From the NCBI GenBank assembly GCA_004431415.1, contig QPMI01000445.1:186001-250000 (forward strand): DNA of 64,000 nt. Direction: 5' to 3'. Position 1 is the stretch's first letter. The number at the start of each line of letters is the position of its first letter. The notes below the pieces were generated by a model. The model ran no database searches and had not been told where the DNA came from. It saw only the letters and a program-made list of their open reading frames with translations. Below, in pieces: positions 24,601-34,945 of the stretch. The stretch comes from Cyanophora paradoxa (lineage: Eukaryota; Glaucocystophyceae; Cyanophorales; Cyanophoraceae). The position numbers and the translations under genes were made by a program.

Positions 24601-27259
24601 CATTCACCGTCCGCATCACTGTCAGCGAAAAGACCTGTGGTAACGATAGTGTCTTCAGCAACATGCGCAGTATTTGAATTCGAGAGTTCTTCCGCTTTTC
24701 GAACCAATTGCGGAAAGCGTTGTCAGATGTGGCGATGAGGTGAGCCAGGAACGAGGAATTCGTGCCGGGTCCAGCGCATGCGTCCCTGTTGGAATTTCGC
24801 TCATGTGCTGCAGGGCTGAGCTCTACGAAAGCTCAAGTGTTACCAAAGGTGCCCTCGACATGGTGAAAGCCTGCGCAGATGTATTTGGAGCACGCAAGCA
24901 CATCTCTGGGCGATGGTCGAATCAAAACGTCTGGCATTAAAACTTGCAAGGCAAAAGAAAAGCCGCGGCACCCCGTGTAGATGTCAACGGCTTGCTGCAA
25001 TGGCATACTGATTGCTAAGCGTCCTCGAATCTCAAAGAGAGGCAAAGTCAGCAACGGAACAGCGGCTGCGCGCAAACAAAATGACGAGAGGGGAACAGTC
25101 AGTTCGTTTGCGGATTGTTTAAAGCTGACACAGCTCACATTGATCAAACGCTGCAGTGATTCCCGCGCTGCCTGTCCCCCAGACGTCGCTGTTGCGCACT
25201 CTGTTCTTCCTTCAGATATGCAGCCGCGCGGATTGAAGGAGCGGAATGAGGGGGCGAAAAATGCGAACCCGAAATAAAACTCTTGAGTAATTCGCCAGAC
25301 AGCGTCTTTCAGACATGCATGTGTGGAATATATATAGGAAAAACGGGGACGAACCAGTTCTGTTAGAGCTCGGGTAGGAAAAGAACTGTTCGCCGCTCAA
25401 AATTGCTGTAAGACGACAAGAGCTTAACTAATGCAGAGAAATATTGATATGAAAAACGATCGCTCGAACCGAGCCATCTGCACAACCGGAGACAGTTGAT
25501 AAAGCGATTGAGATCGAAGTAAAATAATAGATACATCGCCATACCTTGGGAAGCTTGCGCCTCCATCTTGGGAACCGCGGATACGCAGTCCCGTTTTACC
25601 ATAAGCAGTAGTATTGAGCCGTCGGACGAATCTAGTCCGAGTAATTGTCTCGTTGTTTCGTCGGCTGAGCAATGTTCGGCGTTAGACGCCTTAACTAATT
25701 AACAAGTCCTATTGAAGAGTATTTGCTTGAGTGATCGAATGTACCCGAGATAAGCTGTGCATGAGTGATCCTGAGTATACAAAGAACGATTATCACGATA
25801 GAAAGAGCCGGACCGTGTGGTTGGAAGTACTTGTAGGTGCCATCGTCCGAGTCTTGGACGGCCATACCGAATTTATACGTGGCCCCGCCTGGCCTTTCCA
25901 GTCTTAGGCACCACTGCCGTGGCAACGTTATCGGCTCGTCACAGGTGATCTTGTAATCCTTCACGTGCATATCGGTCATGGGTCAAAATACCTGCGGAGA
26001 AAGGATATATATTAAAATATTGCAAACCTTGGTTGGAATCGTTGCGCCTTGGGTGTTGTTGAAACCGTTGACAACATCCACGCCAAGTTTTATCCCGCAG
26101 GTTCCAATAGTTGTCATGTCAAGCATGCTCTCTGCGTATCATCAATCTTAAGTTTTTTGACTGGGTATGCGATTGACTAGAGGCATTAATATTGCACCAG
26201 GATGACAAGATACTGATGGAGCTTGCCGGCAGTACCCCGGGCAAAATAAGCACTCTTCAGGCTGTCCAGCTGTCGGGAAATATTGGCCCTGGATCCATTG
26301 CTGTCTGAACCGGTACTCGGTGAAAGACGCCTTGAAGTTGTACGAGTCGCTGAGTGCATCATCCTCGGAATCGGGGGTGGCCCCGGCGCCTTTCTTGTAG
26401 ACTCTGGATGAGCGTGAACATTTGCATGCGAATAAACAGGCATGATCATGAACGTTGACAACGTTAGCGGAAAACGGAAGCAGCTGCCGCACGTGAACCA
26501 GACAGCTGTCACGTTGACCGGCGCATTCGTCCTGCGGCTGCAGTACCACCTGCACTGAAGCGAGTTTGCACGATTCAAAGGATCTGAACGCAACGCGTCG
26601 CTGACCATGCGTCTGGAGAATTTTGAAGCAGAGAGCGCGCGCCATTCACGGACACGTAATGTTAGCGCGCATTGCGGAGACAGCTATGATCATGAGTTGA
26701 ATCCGATGTTTCGCACCGTACAGCCCCCGCTTCGTTCCTTGAGCTCCGCTCCCATAATAGGGATAATCCTTGGCTTTCTTGATTTCCCCATCCTTCTGGT
26801 TGACCGAGCCCGTCGGACGCCGGTAGGTCGACAGGAGCACTGCGATACTGTGAACTACAATTCGACGGGCACTGCATTTGCACAACCGGTCGCTCGCACC
26901 CTTCCCTGATTTCGAATCGAGAGGAACGGGGTTTGCGCTCAGCCAAGTGCTACCGTAGTAGTCGGGGTGTCCCGTCGCCCCCACCTCCTGAATCACGACG
27001 CATAGCTATAGTCAGCAGTGGCTCAGCATGCACCATATGCTGACATTTCGAACAGCGCTGGCATGCAATTGCACATGCGCACGCCGAAATCCTGATAGGT
27101 GACCTCCGGCTCCTCGGCCAGCGCAAGTCCGAGAAGCACGGCGGCGCCGATCACAGCCAGCAACGCGGCGACGGACGTCGTTGCCACGAAAGGCTGACCA
27201 GTTCTCCATCGCAGCCGATCGCGGTGCAGGCCTAGGCCGTGACAGGCCGCGGTGTGCAT
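18666..27259 (-). CDS. large surface protein with REJ domain and repeated Ig/PKD-like domains (multi-exon)
   Basis: Exons run leftward from 27.26 kb. The first proposed exon has Met at 27259 and a hydrophobic segment (SVAALLAVIGAAVLLGLAL) that would act as signal anchor. Intermediate exons carry a repeated domain ending in similar strands: EYTWRLVPLGDPYNS near 21.4 kb, NFWRLVPWKENFNSS near 20.9 kb and EYTWSLVPYLDPFKS near 20.3 kb. The best-defined part is 19546-19849 joined to 19192-19488 by a GTGCGC...GCAG intron. It gives the REJ signature GNCTINPAQGSALITKF, a D-P-S-G-E-P-L-T-Y motif, then a helical stretch (EAAKNVLSSSLP) as follows REJ in polycystin-like proteins. REJ was first defined in the sea urchin sperm receptor for egg jelly and occurs in polycystin-1. 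Function here is unknown; cell-surface recognition is inferred. Many N-glycosylation sites (NVT, NIT) are present. Several exon borders at 22.5-26.6 kb are not resolved. Confidence 0.6.
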
Positions 27260-28118
27260 CCGTGAGCGTACGCGCCGCAGCCGACCCGCAGCCGACCCGT
27301 GCTCGCTCCACGCTTGGACTGCGAAGATCGCAGCTGCAGTACTAGTGGACGCACGCGTGCGTGTACGATGATACCTGCTCGCGCGCGCTACATATACGTA
27401 CAGAACGAACTACCTGGTGCGAATTCGAACCCTCAGCCTGAAGGAGTCGATCGACTCACTGAGTCAGTCTCACTGTGAGACTGTCACAGTGTGTGACTCA
27501 CTTGAGTCACAGTGTGAGACTGCTGTGACTCCGTACGAGTCCCGAGTCCCGACTCCCGAGTCCCGAGTCCGTAGTACTACTACTGTCCTACTAGCTATCA
27601 TGTAGACGTTAAGCATGCGCATAAGTATTAAGTAGTCGCCGCAATCTCTGGGCCTCTGGCCCGCAGACTCGGACTCACAGGACTTACTGAGTGACGTCTG
27701 AGTCGACACTGACTCGACAGTGACTCGACACAGAGCAGTCACGCCGCAGCTGCAGTACTACTAGTAGTGTTAGGCGGCACACGGCCCGACAGTGTTAACT
27801 TACAAGCAACTTGGCAAGTGCTGTAAAACATGCAATATCCAGCGTGACCGTCGGACTTTATTTCGGCAAAACCGGAAAAATGCACCGAAATTGTACGTGG
27901 TTCTTCGGCATCATATTTTCGGCATGCGCAACACAGCCAGTCCGCCCAGCTGCAGGCGGCGGGTACATTGATCCCTCTTCTGCCATACATCTGCATACTA
28001 GTAATTCTGGCAGTTTCAAATATTCGGTGCCGCGAGGCTATGCCGAATAACGCCGAATATTAAGTGCCGCAGTGCATGCCGCCAGAGATTTTATGTTTTA
28101 CAGTACGTATACAGTATA

Positions 28119-28408
28119 CTACTACCGTAAAACACTTGAGTAATGCGCGCATGCGCACTCCAGTAATGCTGTAATTAATTGATGCGTTTTCTGCAATGAA
28201 AACGCATTAATTTGGTACCGCATAAATTAGCGGCATAAAGGTCCGCATTATTATCAAAACGCTAAGAAACGGCTGTATGTACCCCCCTGCCGCAGCCAAA
28301 AAGCTTCAAAACGCATTAATTTGGTGCCGCGTTAATAGCCATAATAGGGGTCCGGGTCCATAAACGCAGTAATTTCAGGCGCATTACTCAAGTGAAATAC
28401 GGTAGTAG
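28119..28408 (-). mobile_element. MITE family 1, copy a
   Basis: Terminal inverted repeats of 30 bp (CTACTACCGTA...GAGTAATGCGC) match with three mismatches, and there is no coding capacity. The flanks fit a TA target duplication. The interior carries several AAACGCATTAATT motifs. Its reverse complement matches the copy at 51.1 kb over most of its length, so the two copies are inverted relative to each other. Confidence 0.8.
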
Positions 28409-29019
28409 TAGTAGTAAGTAAACGTAGTCCGTAATCAACACTATATTTTGGAGATATCTCTAGCCCCATTGGGCCGGGGATTCTACAGACTGATCATGAA
28501 GAAAACAGTTCTCGCCAATGGTATATTGCCACCCCCGGGTATCGATCGAAATTGATGTACCGTTAACGTTCGAATTCACTGTTAACGTTGCCGCCGTTCA
28601 ACTTGCCGGCGGCCGCGGCCGGCCCAGCGCTAGCCTAGTACTAGTAGCCGGCGACTAGCCGCCCCGCCGGGCCGCCGCCCCGCGCGCGGCCCGGCGGCCA
28701 TGGCATGGCCAGCTGCGGCCGGGCCCGCCGGGCCCGGCCCGGCGGCCGCGGGGGCCGCGGCCCGCGGGCCGCGGGTTGTGGGCCCAATTGCAAGTTGTGC
28801 CGCCCAACTTGTGGGCCCACTTGCCAAGTTGCGGGCCAACTTGCAACCGTTGAACTTCGTTGCAACTTGCAATTGCAACTTGCGGGCAAGTTGCGGCGGG
28901 CATGCGCATGCGCATCAGTAAAATCAGTACAAGCAGGGGGGCTCCGCCCCCCCCGCACCCCCCCCGCTTGCTAGCTGGGTACAGACCGTACGTATATGTA
29001 TACAGCTATAAGTCCATGG

Positions 29020-29182
29020 ATTTAAATTGACCAATCACCAAATCGCTCGAGTTTCCGACTGGGGCTTTTGACTCGACTCGCGTAGTAAGCGATTTTGACG
29101 TACCCATCCTGTATTAAATCGACCAATCACCAAATTGCCCGAGTTTCAGACTGAAGCTTTTTGACTCGACTCGCTGTAGTAA
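29020..29182 (+). repeat. tandem pair of ~85-bp units
   Basis: Two adjacent, somewhat diverged units begin TAAATTGACCAATCACC and TAAATCGACCAATCACC and both end in TTGACTCGACTCGC followed by GTAGTAA. No coding potential is seen. Confidence 0.75.
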
Positions 29183-29185
29183 TAT

Positions 29186-29289
29186 ATTGGCATTTTCCGC
29201 CAGCGGAAGGGTCCCACGCTGTGGTAATCGATTGGCATTTTCTGCCAGCGAAAGGGTCCCGCGGCATTTTCTGCCAGCGAAAGGGTCCC
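29186..29289 (+). repeat. three copies of a ~30-bp repeat (GGCATTTTCTGCCAGCG core)
   Basis: Copies at 29186-29215, 29231-29260 and 29263-29289 share GGCATTTTCNGCCAGCG and AAGGGTCCC. A related word (GGCGTTTTCCGCCAGCG) occurs once in the right island near 48670. Confidence 0.75.
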
Positions 29290-29737
29290 AGGGGTACAGT
29301 AAACCATAGTACTACGCGGCCTGGAACCGCTTGTTTTTTTACTACTCAACAAATGAAATGCACAATTACACCATTGGTCGCTGTTTCCAGTGGCATTTTT
29401 TTGCTTCTCCAAGCTCAAACCGGCCGTAGTTTGCAGGTCACAAACGTCAAATTTGGCAGCAAAAGGTAAGTGCCGATTTCCTAGTTTCAAATTCCCAGCC
29501 TGGCCTGGTAGTGTGGTGAAAAGGTACTATAGTTCATTGTACTACTGTTATACGTAAAATCGACGGTATACTAGTACGTACTAGTACGGTACTACGGTAC
29601 TACTAGTAGTACCGTAGTACAGTACTAGTACTACCTAGTAATTTACTACGCGTACGGTATTAGTACTAGTACTGTAAGCGTCGGTAACTAGTAAGGACTC
29701 TACTAAGGAGTCTACTAAGGAGTCGTAGCTATAGTTA

Positions 29738-30080
29738 GGGCACTGGCCGGCGGGTCTAGACCCTTGCACCGGGGCTGGCCCAAAATTTCAAGTCCTTGCA
29801 CCGGGGCTGGCCCTAGCGGCTAGGCGGCTCCAAAATCTCGGCTGGCTTGGCAGCGGCTTGCCAGTTACTATATATGGTACAAGTGGCCAGCGCGGCTTGG
29901 CTGGCTTGGAGCAGCTCGCGCTAACTTCACCAAATCTTCGTTCGCTGGCTCGATTGCGAGCCCAGGGCTTGATGACTTGGAAGGCAAGCCATAGAAAGCC
30001 GGCAAAACCCCTTGGCTGGCAAGCCAGGGTTTCGGCCCCCTGGCCGGCGAGCTAGCCAGCTTGGCCGCCGGCCAGTGCCC
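29738..30080. mobile_element. MITE family 4 with perfect 16-bp inverted ends and TA target duplication
   Basis: The left end GGGCACTGGCCGGCGG (29738-29753) is the exact reverse complement of the right end (30065-30080). A TA dinucleotide flanks both sides. The interior is non-coding and holds a direct repeat (TTGCACCGGGGCTGGCCC) near 29764 and 29793. A 46-bp direct repeat (29645-29690 and 30095-30140) lies outside the element on both sides. TA duplication and short perfect ends fit a non-autonomous Tc1/mariner-like element. Confidence 0.75.
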
Positions 30081-30157
30081 TAGTCGTAGTAAGGACTACG
30101 CGTACGGTATTAGTACTAGTACGGTAAGCGTCGGTAACTAAGTACGGTAAGCGTCGG

Positions 30158-30420
30158 TAATACCAGATCGGAAATTAGTGGATCGTAAAACTTCGCCCTC
30201 CCACAGGCGAAGTACTGGAGCCCGAAATTAGTGGATCGTAAAACTTTCAGGCTTGTATGGGGCGGTAATTTTGAGGGGTATACTATGAAGCCGCTTCTCA
30301 TCAGGGAATTAGTGCACGTGGAGCCGGAAATTAGTGGACTGAGTCAAGATTTCAGTCCACTAATTTCCGGCTCCACTAATTTTCAGCGTCCAGTATTTTC
30401 CTGTTACACGCCGTGACGGT
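30158..30420 (-). mobile_element. MITE family 2, copy a (one end degraded)
   Basis: In reverse complement it matches the copy at 50.16-50.42 kb. Shared words include GTATTTTCCTGTTACACG at the right end, GGAAATTAGTGGA repeats, and TCAGGCTTGTATGGGGCGG. The left end lacks the TAACAGGAAAATAC part of the terminal repeat, so this copy is truncated or eroded. Confidence 0.7.
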
Positions 30421-31729
30421 AGTGAACCCGGGAATCGGGCGGCCCCGGGCTCTGGCCCGGGTGGCCCCTGGGCCATGGGCCGGGCCCGGGGGGCCGGGGC
30501 CCGGCCGCCCGGGGGCCGGGGGACCGGGGCCAGGGGGCCCGGCCGGGAGTCCGGGAGTCCACTCCGGCCCACTCCGGCCGGGAGTCGGCCCGGCCGGCGG
30601 CCGGCGCCGGCGCCGCCGGGAGTCTGGGACTCGCCGACTCGGCGAGTCGGGACTCGGGACTCTCCGCCGAGTCTCCGGGACTCGGGACTCGGGACTCGGG
30701 ACTCGGGAGTCGGGAATCGACTCGGGATTCGGGAATTCGCCAAGTCAGATCGGAATCCTTGAATCATTGAATGTGTGATGATTCACTGATCATGACGGAT
30801 CACTGATGATGTGTTGCCGGCGGCCGGCCAATAGCATCACCGATAACTACCGCGAGGCACTAAATTACCGCCGGCCTACCAATTCAAATCAACCGTACCC
30901 CGGAATTACTAAATATTTTGCGGTCTTACATTGTATTACCCGTTCTAGATCTACAGTAATGCCCTCACTGCCCTATCACGGAGGCGAATTCGAAGGGGGA
31001 CGATGCGAAAGAGCGCAAGCGCTAGCAGAGCTCGAGCTAGCTCGAGCTCGAAGCGCTAGGCTGCACTAGTCACTGAGTGCTGGGTTCAGTCAGGGTACCG
31101 GTCCACCTCAAGATTCAGTCAGGCTACCGTGCAAAAACTGAGGAAAATGACCCGGAAATGACCCAGATCTAGATGCGATCCATCTAAGTTCAAGGTTGCG
31201 ATGGCAAGCACAGTGCGCGGGCGGTAGAGGGTGATTATGCGAGCGAAGAATACTGGAGAAACGAATTCGGCCCCGCCAGGTGCACGTGTCAAATGCCGTT
31301 AGCCTCGTTAGCGCGGGCGATTTCTTGACGATTCCGACGACAGAAGAACATTTTTCGGTCGACCCAAGTCAAGCTTCAGATGGGAAAAGCCCACATGTAC
31401 AGGGGGACACGCTTCAGCAGGCTGTTGTATGGGACTGAGAGAACTTCATGATCAGTCGGCCAATTAAATTTGGTGCCTCAGTCGGGTCAGTCAGACCCTC
31501 TGACTTTGACTGACACTGTGTAGTCTGACAGTGACTGAACCCAGCCCTAGGCTGCACTGCCGCTGCAGATCTAGAGCTACGTACGTAGTACGTACGCGTC
31601 GAACCGTAGCTATAGACTCAGCCTATAGTACGCAGATCTAGATCTAAAGGACCGGCCCGGCGGGGCGGAATATTAATGCTGGACTCCGGGAGAACGGGAC
31701 CGTCCAGACCATACCAGCTGCAGTATGCA

Positions 31730-32460
31730 TGATATGTATAGAAGTGAAGGGCGACGCGGCGGCGGATCCGGATTCCGGACCCGGGAGGGACTGCACTGGG
31801 CCTTGCAGCCTGCAGGAGAGAGGGGCCGTGGAGGCGGAATTCGAATTCAATTATATATATATATATTATTCATGATTCGTTGTTTCCGTCCCGGAGTCCG
31901 AGCTCGAGGCTTGCCTGCGGCGCCTGCGCCCGCGGCCGTGCGCGCATGCACGCCGCCCCATCCGATGATCGTCTCTCTCTCTCCTGCTCTCGAATATTAA
32001 TGCCTTTGCAGACCAGGTCCACGCGCGCTAGCGCTGCATCGACAGCTGGCGGGCAACCCCGCTGTGGACCATCGGACGAGCTGCCCGGAGTGCGGCGCCT
32101 CCTTCGAGCTCGAGACCCCCCCCCCCCCCCCCCCCGCCCCCCCCCCCCCCCCGCCCCCTCCCCTCCCCCCCTTCCCCCTCCTCCTCCGTCCGGAGGGGGC
32201 GGCCGCGGAGGAGGCGTCATCGGCCAAGAAGATCTAGAGGCCGATCGCGAGCAGCTGCAGGTCGGCAATGGTGCCCGCGGGAGGGGGGCGGGGCTGGGCC
32301 CCGGCCGGGCCGGGGCCGCCCCCGGGGGCTCCGCGTTAACTAATCATAAGTCCGGCGGCAGGGGGCCCCGGGCCGGGGCGGTACCGGTTGCGGGGTCCGA
32401 GGCGGCCGCCAGGGTGGCGCCCGAGGCCTGGCGGCGCGGCGCGGGTCCGGAGGGCGGCGG
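31730..32460 (+). other. possible exon with zinc-ribbon half-motif, then poly-C tracts; no gene resolved
   Basis: After an acceptor-like TTTGCAG near 32010, one plus frame reads ALHRQLAGNPAVDHRTSCPECGASFELE-like sequence up to about 32113. CPECGASF resembles half of a zinc ribbon. The frame then runs into C20-G-C16 at 32116-32152, followed by C- and G-rich low-complexity sequence. This could be an exon next to a poly-C intron or a gene remnant. I found no partner exon and no start codon. Confidence 0.25.
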
Positions 32461-32464
32461 TGAC

Positions 32465-32672
32465 TAGGGAATACTAAGAAACCAAAAGGCGGTTACGGCG
32501 GCTGCGGGGCCGATGCATATGGCTTCGAATTCGCCTATGGAGCCGGCGTAGACATGCGGGATGGGCGCGAGGTCGGGGCCCGTGAGGCCCGTACGCGTGA
32601 CGCCGGCGCCCAGGAGGGCAGAGGCGGTGGCGGCGGGACGCAGGCCTAGGCGTGTGCGGCGTGAGCTTAAGC
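32465..32672 (-). pseudogene. orphan open frame without start codon
   Basis: A minus-strand frame bounded by stops reads protein-like sequence (TGPDLAPIPHVYAGSIGE, then AICIGPAAAVTAFWF). It has no Met and no obvious donor. It may be an exon or decayed gene fragment downstream of the F-box gene's stop codon. The family is not recognised. Confidence 0.25.
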
Positions 32673-32778
32673 CTTATAAATTAGGAGTGTTTGTATTTAC
32701 ACGGACGGGACTATCTGCGCGATCGTAATGAAGTCGATCGGGGGGAAATTAAAGATCGGACAGCCAGCTGCAGCTGTC

Positions 32779-34801
32779 CTAGTCTGAGTCCGATTCGCAG
32801 CTGCTGAAGGCCGCCGGGTCGAGGGGGGCCTGTGCATGCACGCAACCTCTCAGTCAGAAGGCCGCGGCGCCGGCACCCCATCGGCCCCTGAAGCTTCGCG
32901 CGCGCAAGTGCACCGCTTCGAGACTCGGGATGGACTTCCGGAGGCGCCTGAGGCGGCGGCGCTCCTCCCGGCGGAGATGTCGCACCCTGGTGGGGTCCCC
33001 CTCGCACCAGGTCCCCAGCTCGCGGAGGTCGGGCAGCGCGGCGCCCACGGCGCGCAGCTCCGCCTTCGTGAGGCGGGGGACGGCGAAGAGGGCGAGGCTG
33101 CGGAGGGCGGAGAAGGGCGCCAGGGCGGGCCCCAGCTCCGTCCACTCGCTCCGGCGCGGCCCCTCCGCCTCGGCGAACGCGAGCGCTGCTGCGCGATTTT
33201 AATTGAGAAATCTATAAATATGCATATATAGGTCTGGCTATAGGACCTAAATGTATGTATCGATTCGCGATCGCCATTAATATTTATATACGCGCCAATA
33301 TTATTATTGGGCGTATACGTATACGTAGAAAGTTTGAATGCGTGCTCTGCGTGTGCACCCTGGGGAGGGGGGCGGGGGCAGAGGCGGAGGGAGAGGGAGC
33401 GGAGGGTGGCCCCGAGGGGCGCGAGGTGCACGAGCAGCGCCGCCACGTAGAAGCGGTTCATGTGCGCCTGCGCGCCCGCGCGCGCGCCGCCGCGACGTCA
33501 GGGCGCATATCCAAGACTAGGGGCTCGCGGGGGATTGCTTGCCCGCTCCTCGTCCTCGCAGGCCTGTACGTAGTGGGCGCATCCTTCCTCACGCGCCGCC
33601 CGCGAGAGGCCGTGCGGGAGCGCGATCTGAAGCGCGAAATGCGCGTTAAGATGCTGAATTTCGAGCTCGAGGGCGCGCGTCAAGAGAAGATATTTAAAAT
33701 GTACGAGTTCATGTAATTTTTTGCGCACGCCGCCGTGGGTGATGGAGATGCTCTCGAGCTCGGGGCCCAAGTGCCGCAGGAAGCGGAGGAAGGGCACCGA
33801 GCGGCCCCAGAACTCGGCGTGGGACTGGGGGTCCGGGCCAGCGCCGCCGCTGGCAGCGGTGCAGCCGATCAAGTCCAGGTCGCGCCCGTACTCCTCCTCG
33901 AGCTCCGAGCGGAGCTCCCAGTAGGCCTCGCCCTCCGAATTCGAGTCCGAGTCGACATCGAACTCTTCCCGCACGATAGTGTCCAGCTCGAATGTCCGCG
34001 CCTGCGTAAGATCGATTTCGCGGAACGGCTTCAGACGCGGACGCGGAGCGTGCACGTGGAAGTCTAGGAGGGGCAATTCTAAGATCGCTTCCGCGAATTA
34101 CATATTATAGCTATAGATCCGAATGCGCCAGCGAGAATTTAGCGAGATTGCGCCAGCGCGACATTCAGCGCTTTAATTTCGGCGCGACATCGAAGTCACT
34201 CGTTTTCGGAATCATGTATAGCCCTAGATCCAGATCCAGATCTAGATCTAGATCTAGATCAAGACCTCAATATTAATTTAGATCGATATCGACGAATCCT
34301 CCCCCATGACGCGCGCGCGGCGCGCCTTCACCGCGCCGTGCTCGATCCGCGCCGCCCACGCCCGCAGAATGCGCTTGGGGTCGGCGATTGGCCACTTCTT
34401 CTCGTCCTCGTGTCGAAGGTCAGCGAGGTGCTTGCGAAAGTAGGGCCATGTCAGCGCGAGCGACTGCCAAGTCCCGTGCTTGCGGACGAGGTCCCGCAGC
34501 CGCCGGCTGACGCCCGCAACAGAGTCGAAGGCGTCGGCGGCCCCGAGGTGCTCGAGCACGAGCCAGAGAACATCGTCTGGCAACGCGTCGAGGGTGAGCT
34601 CGAGGGCGCCAACTGCGGCTGCAGGCGCTATCAAAGTCGGCGAAGAAAACGACAGACATACAACGCGCGCTCACTCTCGTGGCGCGCGCGCTTGCGGCGC
34701 TGGCCATGGGTCGGCGGCACCACGGCCATCGCGGCGGGCGGCGATGAAGATGGGCTCTCGTGCGCCAGCCGGGCCGAGCGTCTCGGCGTCGTCGGTTCCA
34801 T
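32779..34801 (-). CDS. F-box protein with LRR-like C-terminal part and acidic tail (multi-exon)
   Basis: Exon 1 (34675-34801) starts with Met and encodes a basic Ser/Pro-rich leader (PRRSARLAHE, HGQRRKRARHE). A 47-nt GTGAGC...TAG intron leads to the F-box exon, with LDALPDDVLWLVLEHLGAADAF and SRRLRDLVRKHGTWQSLALTWP. F-box proteins bring substrates to SCF ubiquitin ligases through SKP1. Later exons near 33.5-34.08 kb read HAEFWGRSVPFLRFLRHLG, ELESISI and acidic stretches. Exons near 32.85-33.18 kb read LRSLALFAVPRLTKAELRAV and IPSLEAVHLRAR, with the spacing of irregular leucine-rich repeats. The proposed last exon, after ATGCACAG, encodes PLDPAAFSSCESDSD and a stop at 32779-32781. Introns at 33.2-33.5 kb and 34.08-34.28 kb are only approximately placed. 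It is head-to-head with the CCCH-F-box gene, 144 bp apart. Confidence 0.65.
34225..34260. repeat. AGATCC/AGATCT hexamer microsatellite
   Basis: About six copies of a palindromic AGATCT-type hexamer lie in the intron or gap between F-box gene exons. Confidence 0.8.
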
Positions 34802-34945
34802 GCGAATATCGATATATATCGATGCGCGGGTGACGGCCGCGGGCGACGGCCGGCGCTGCTTGCGGCTCTGAATAAGTCGTACCCCTGCCGATCAAGTCAC
34901 CCGATCTCAGCGGCCAGCGAGCGCCCGAACGAGTACGGCGCGCGG
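34802..34945. promoter_or_regulatory. shared divergent promoter region, F-box genes
   Basis: This 144-bp gap separates the start codons of two genes on opposite strands, both encoding F-box proteins. It contains the palindrome ATATCGATATATATCGAT near 34806. No core promoter element is assigned with confidence. The assignment rests on geometry alone. Confidence 0.5.

Larger units (their letters stand above)
27312..31700. other. gene-free island rich in MITEs, palindromes and simple repeats (left island)
   Basis: No convincing gene is seen. The block from 27.42 to 27.75 kb is made of short self-complementary words (GAGTC/GACTC, CACAGTGTG). It is followed by the miniature elements listed separately. 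A GGCC/GCCGGC-rich palindromic block lies at 28.60-28.80 kb, an ACTAGTAC/GTAC-rich block at 29.57-29.68 kb, and a run of GGGACTC/GAGTCGG words at 30.42-30.76 kb. From 30.8 to 31.7 kb I see nothing definable apart from short palindromes (GAGCTCGAGC, TACGTACGTA). Confidence 0.7.

Noticed and set aside
27412-27445. tRNA or SINE 3' part: GGGTTCGAATTCGCACCA on the minus strand resembles a B box and T arm
   Set aside because: The T stem does not pair and no anticodon or D arm is found upstream; the sequence runs into GACTC repeats.
30413-30778. Open frames in the GGGACTC/GGCC-rich block
   Set aside because: They are produced by simple self-complementary repeats without stops and do not resemble proteins.
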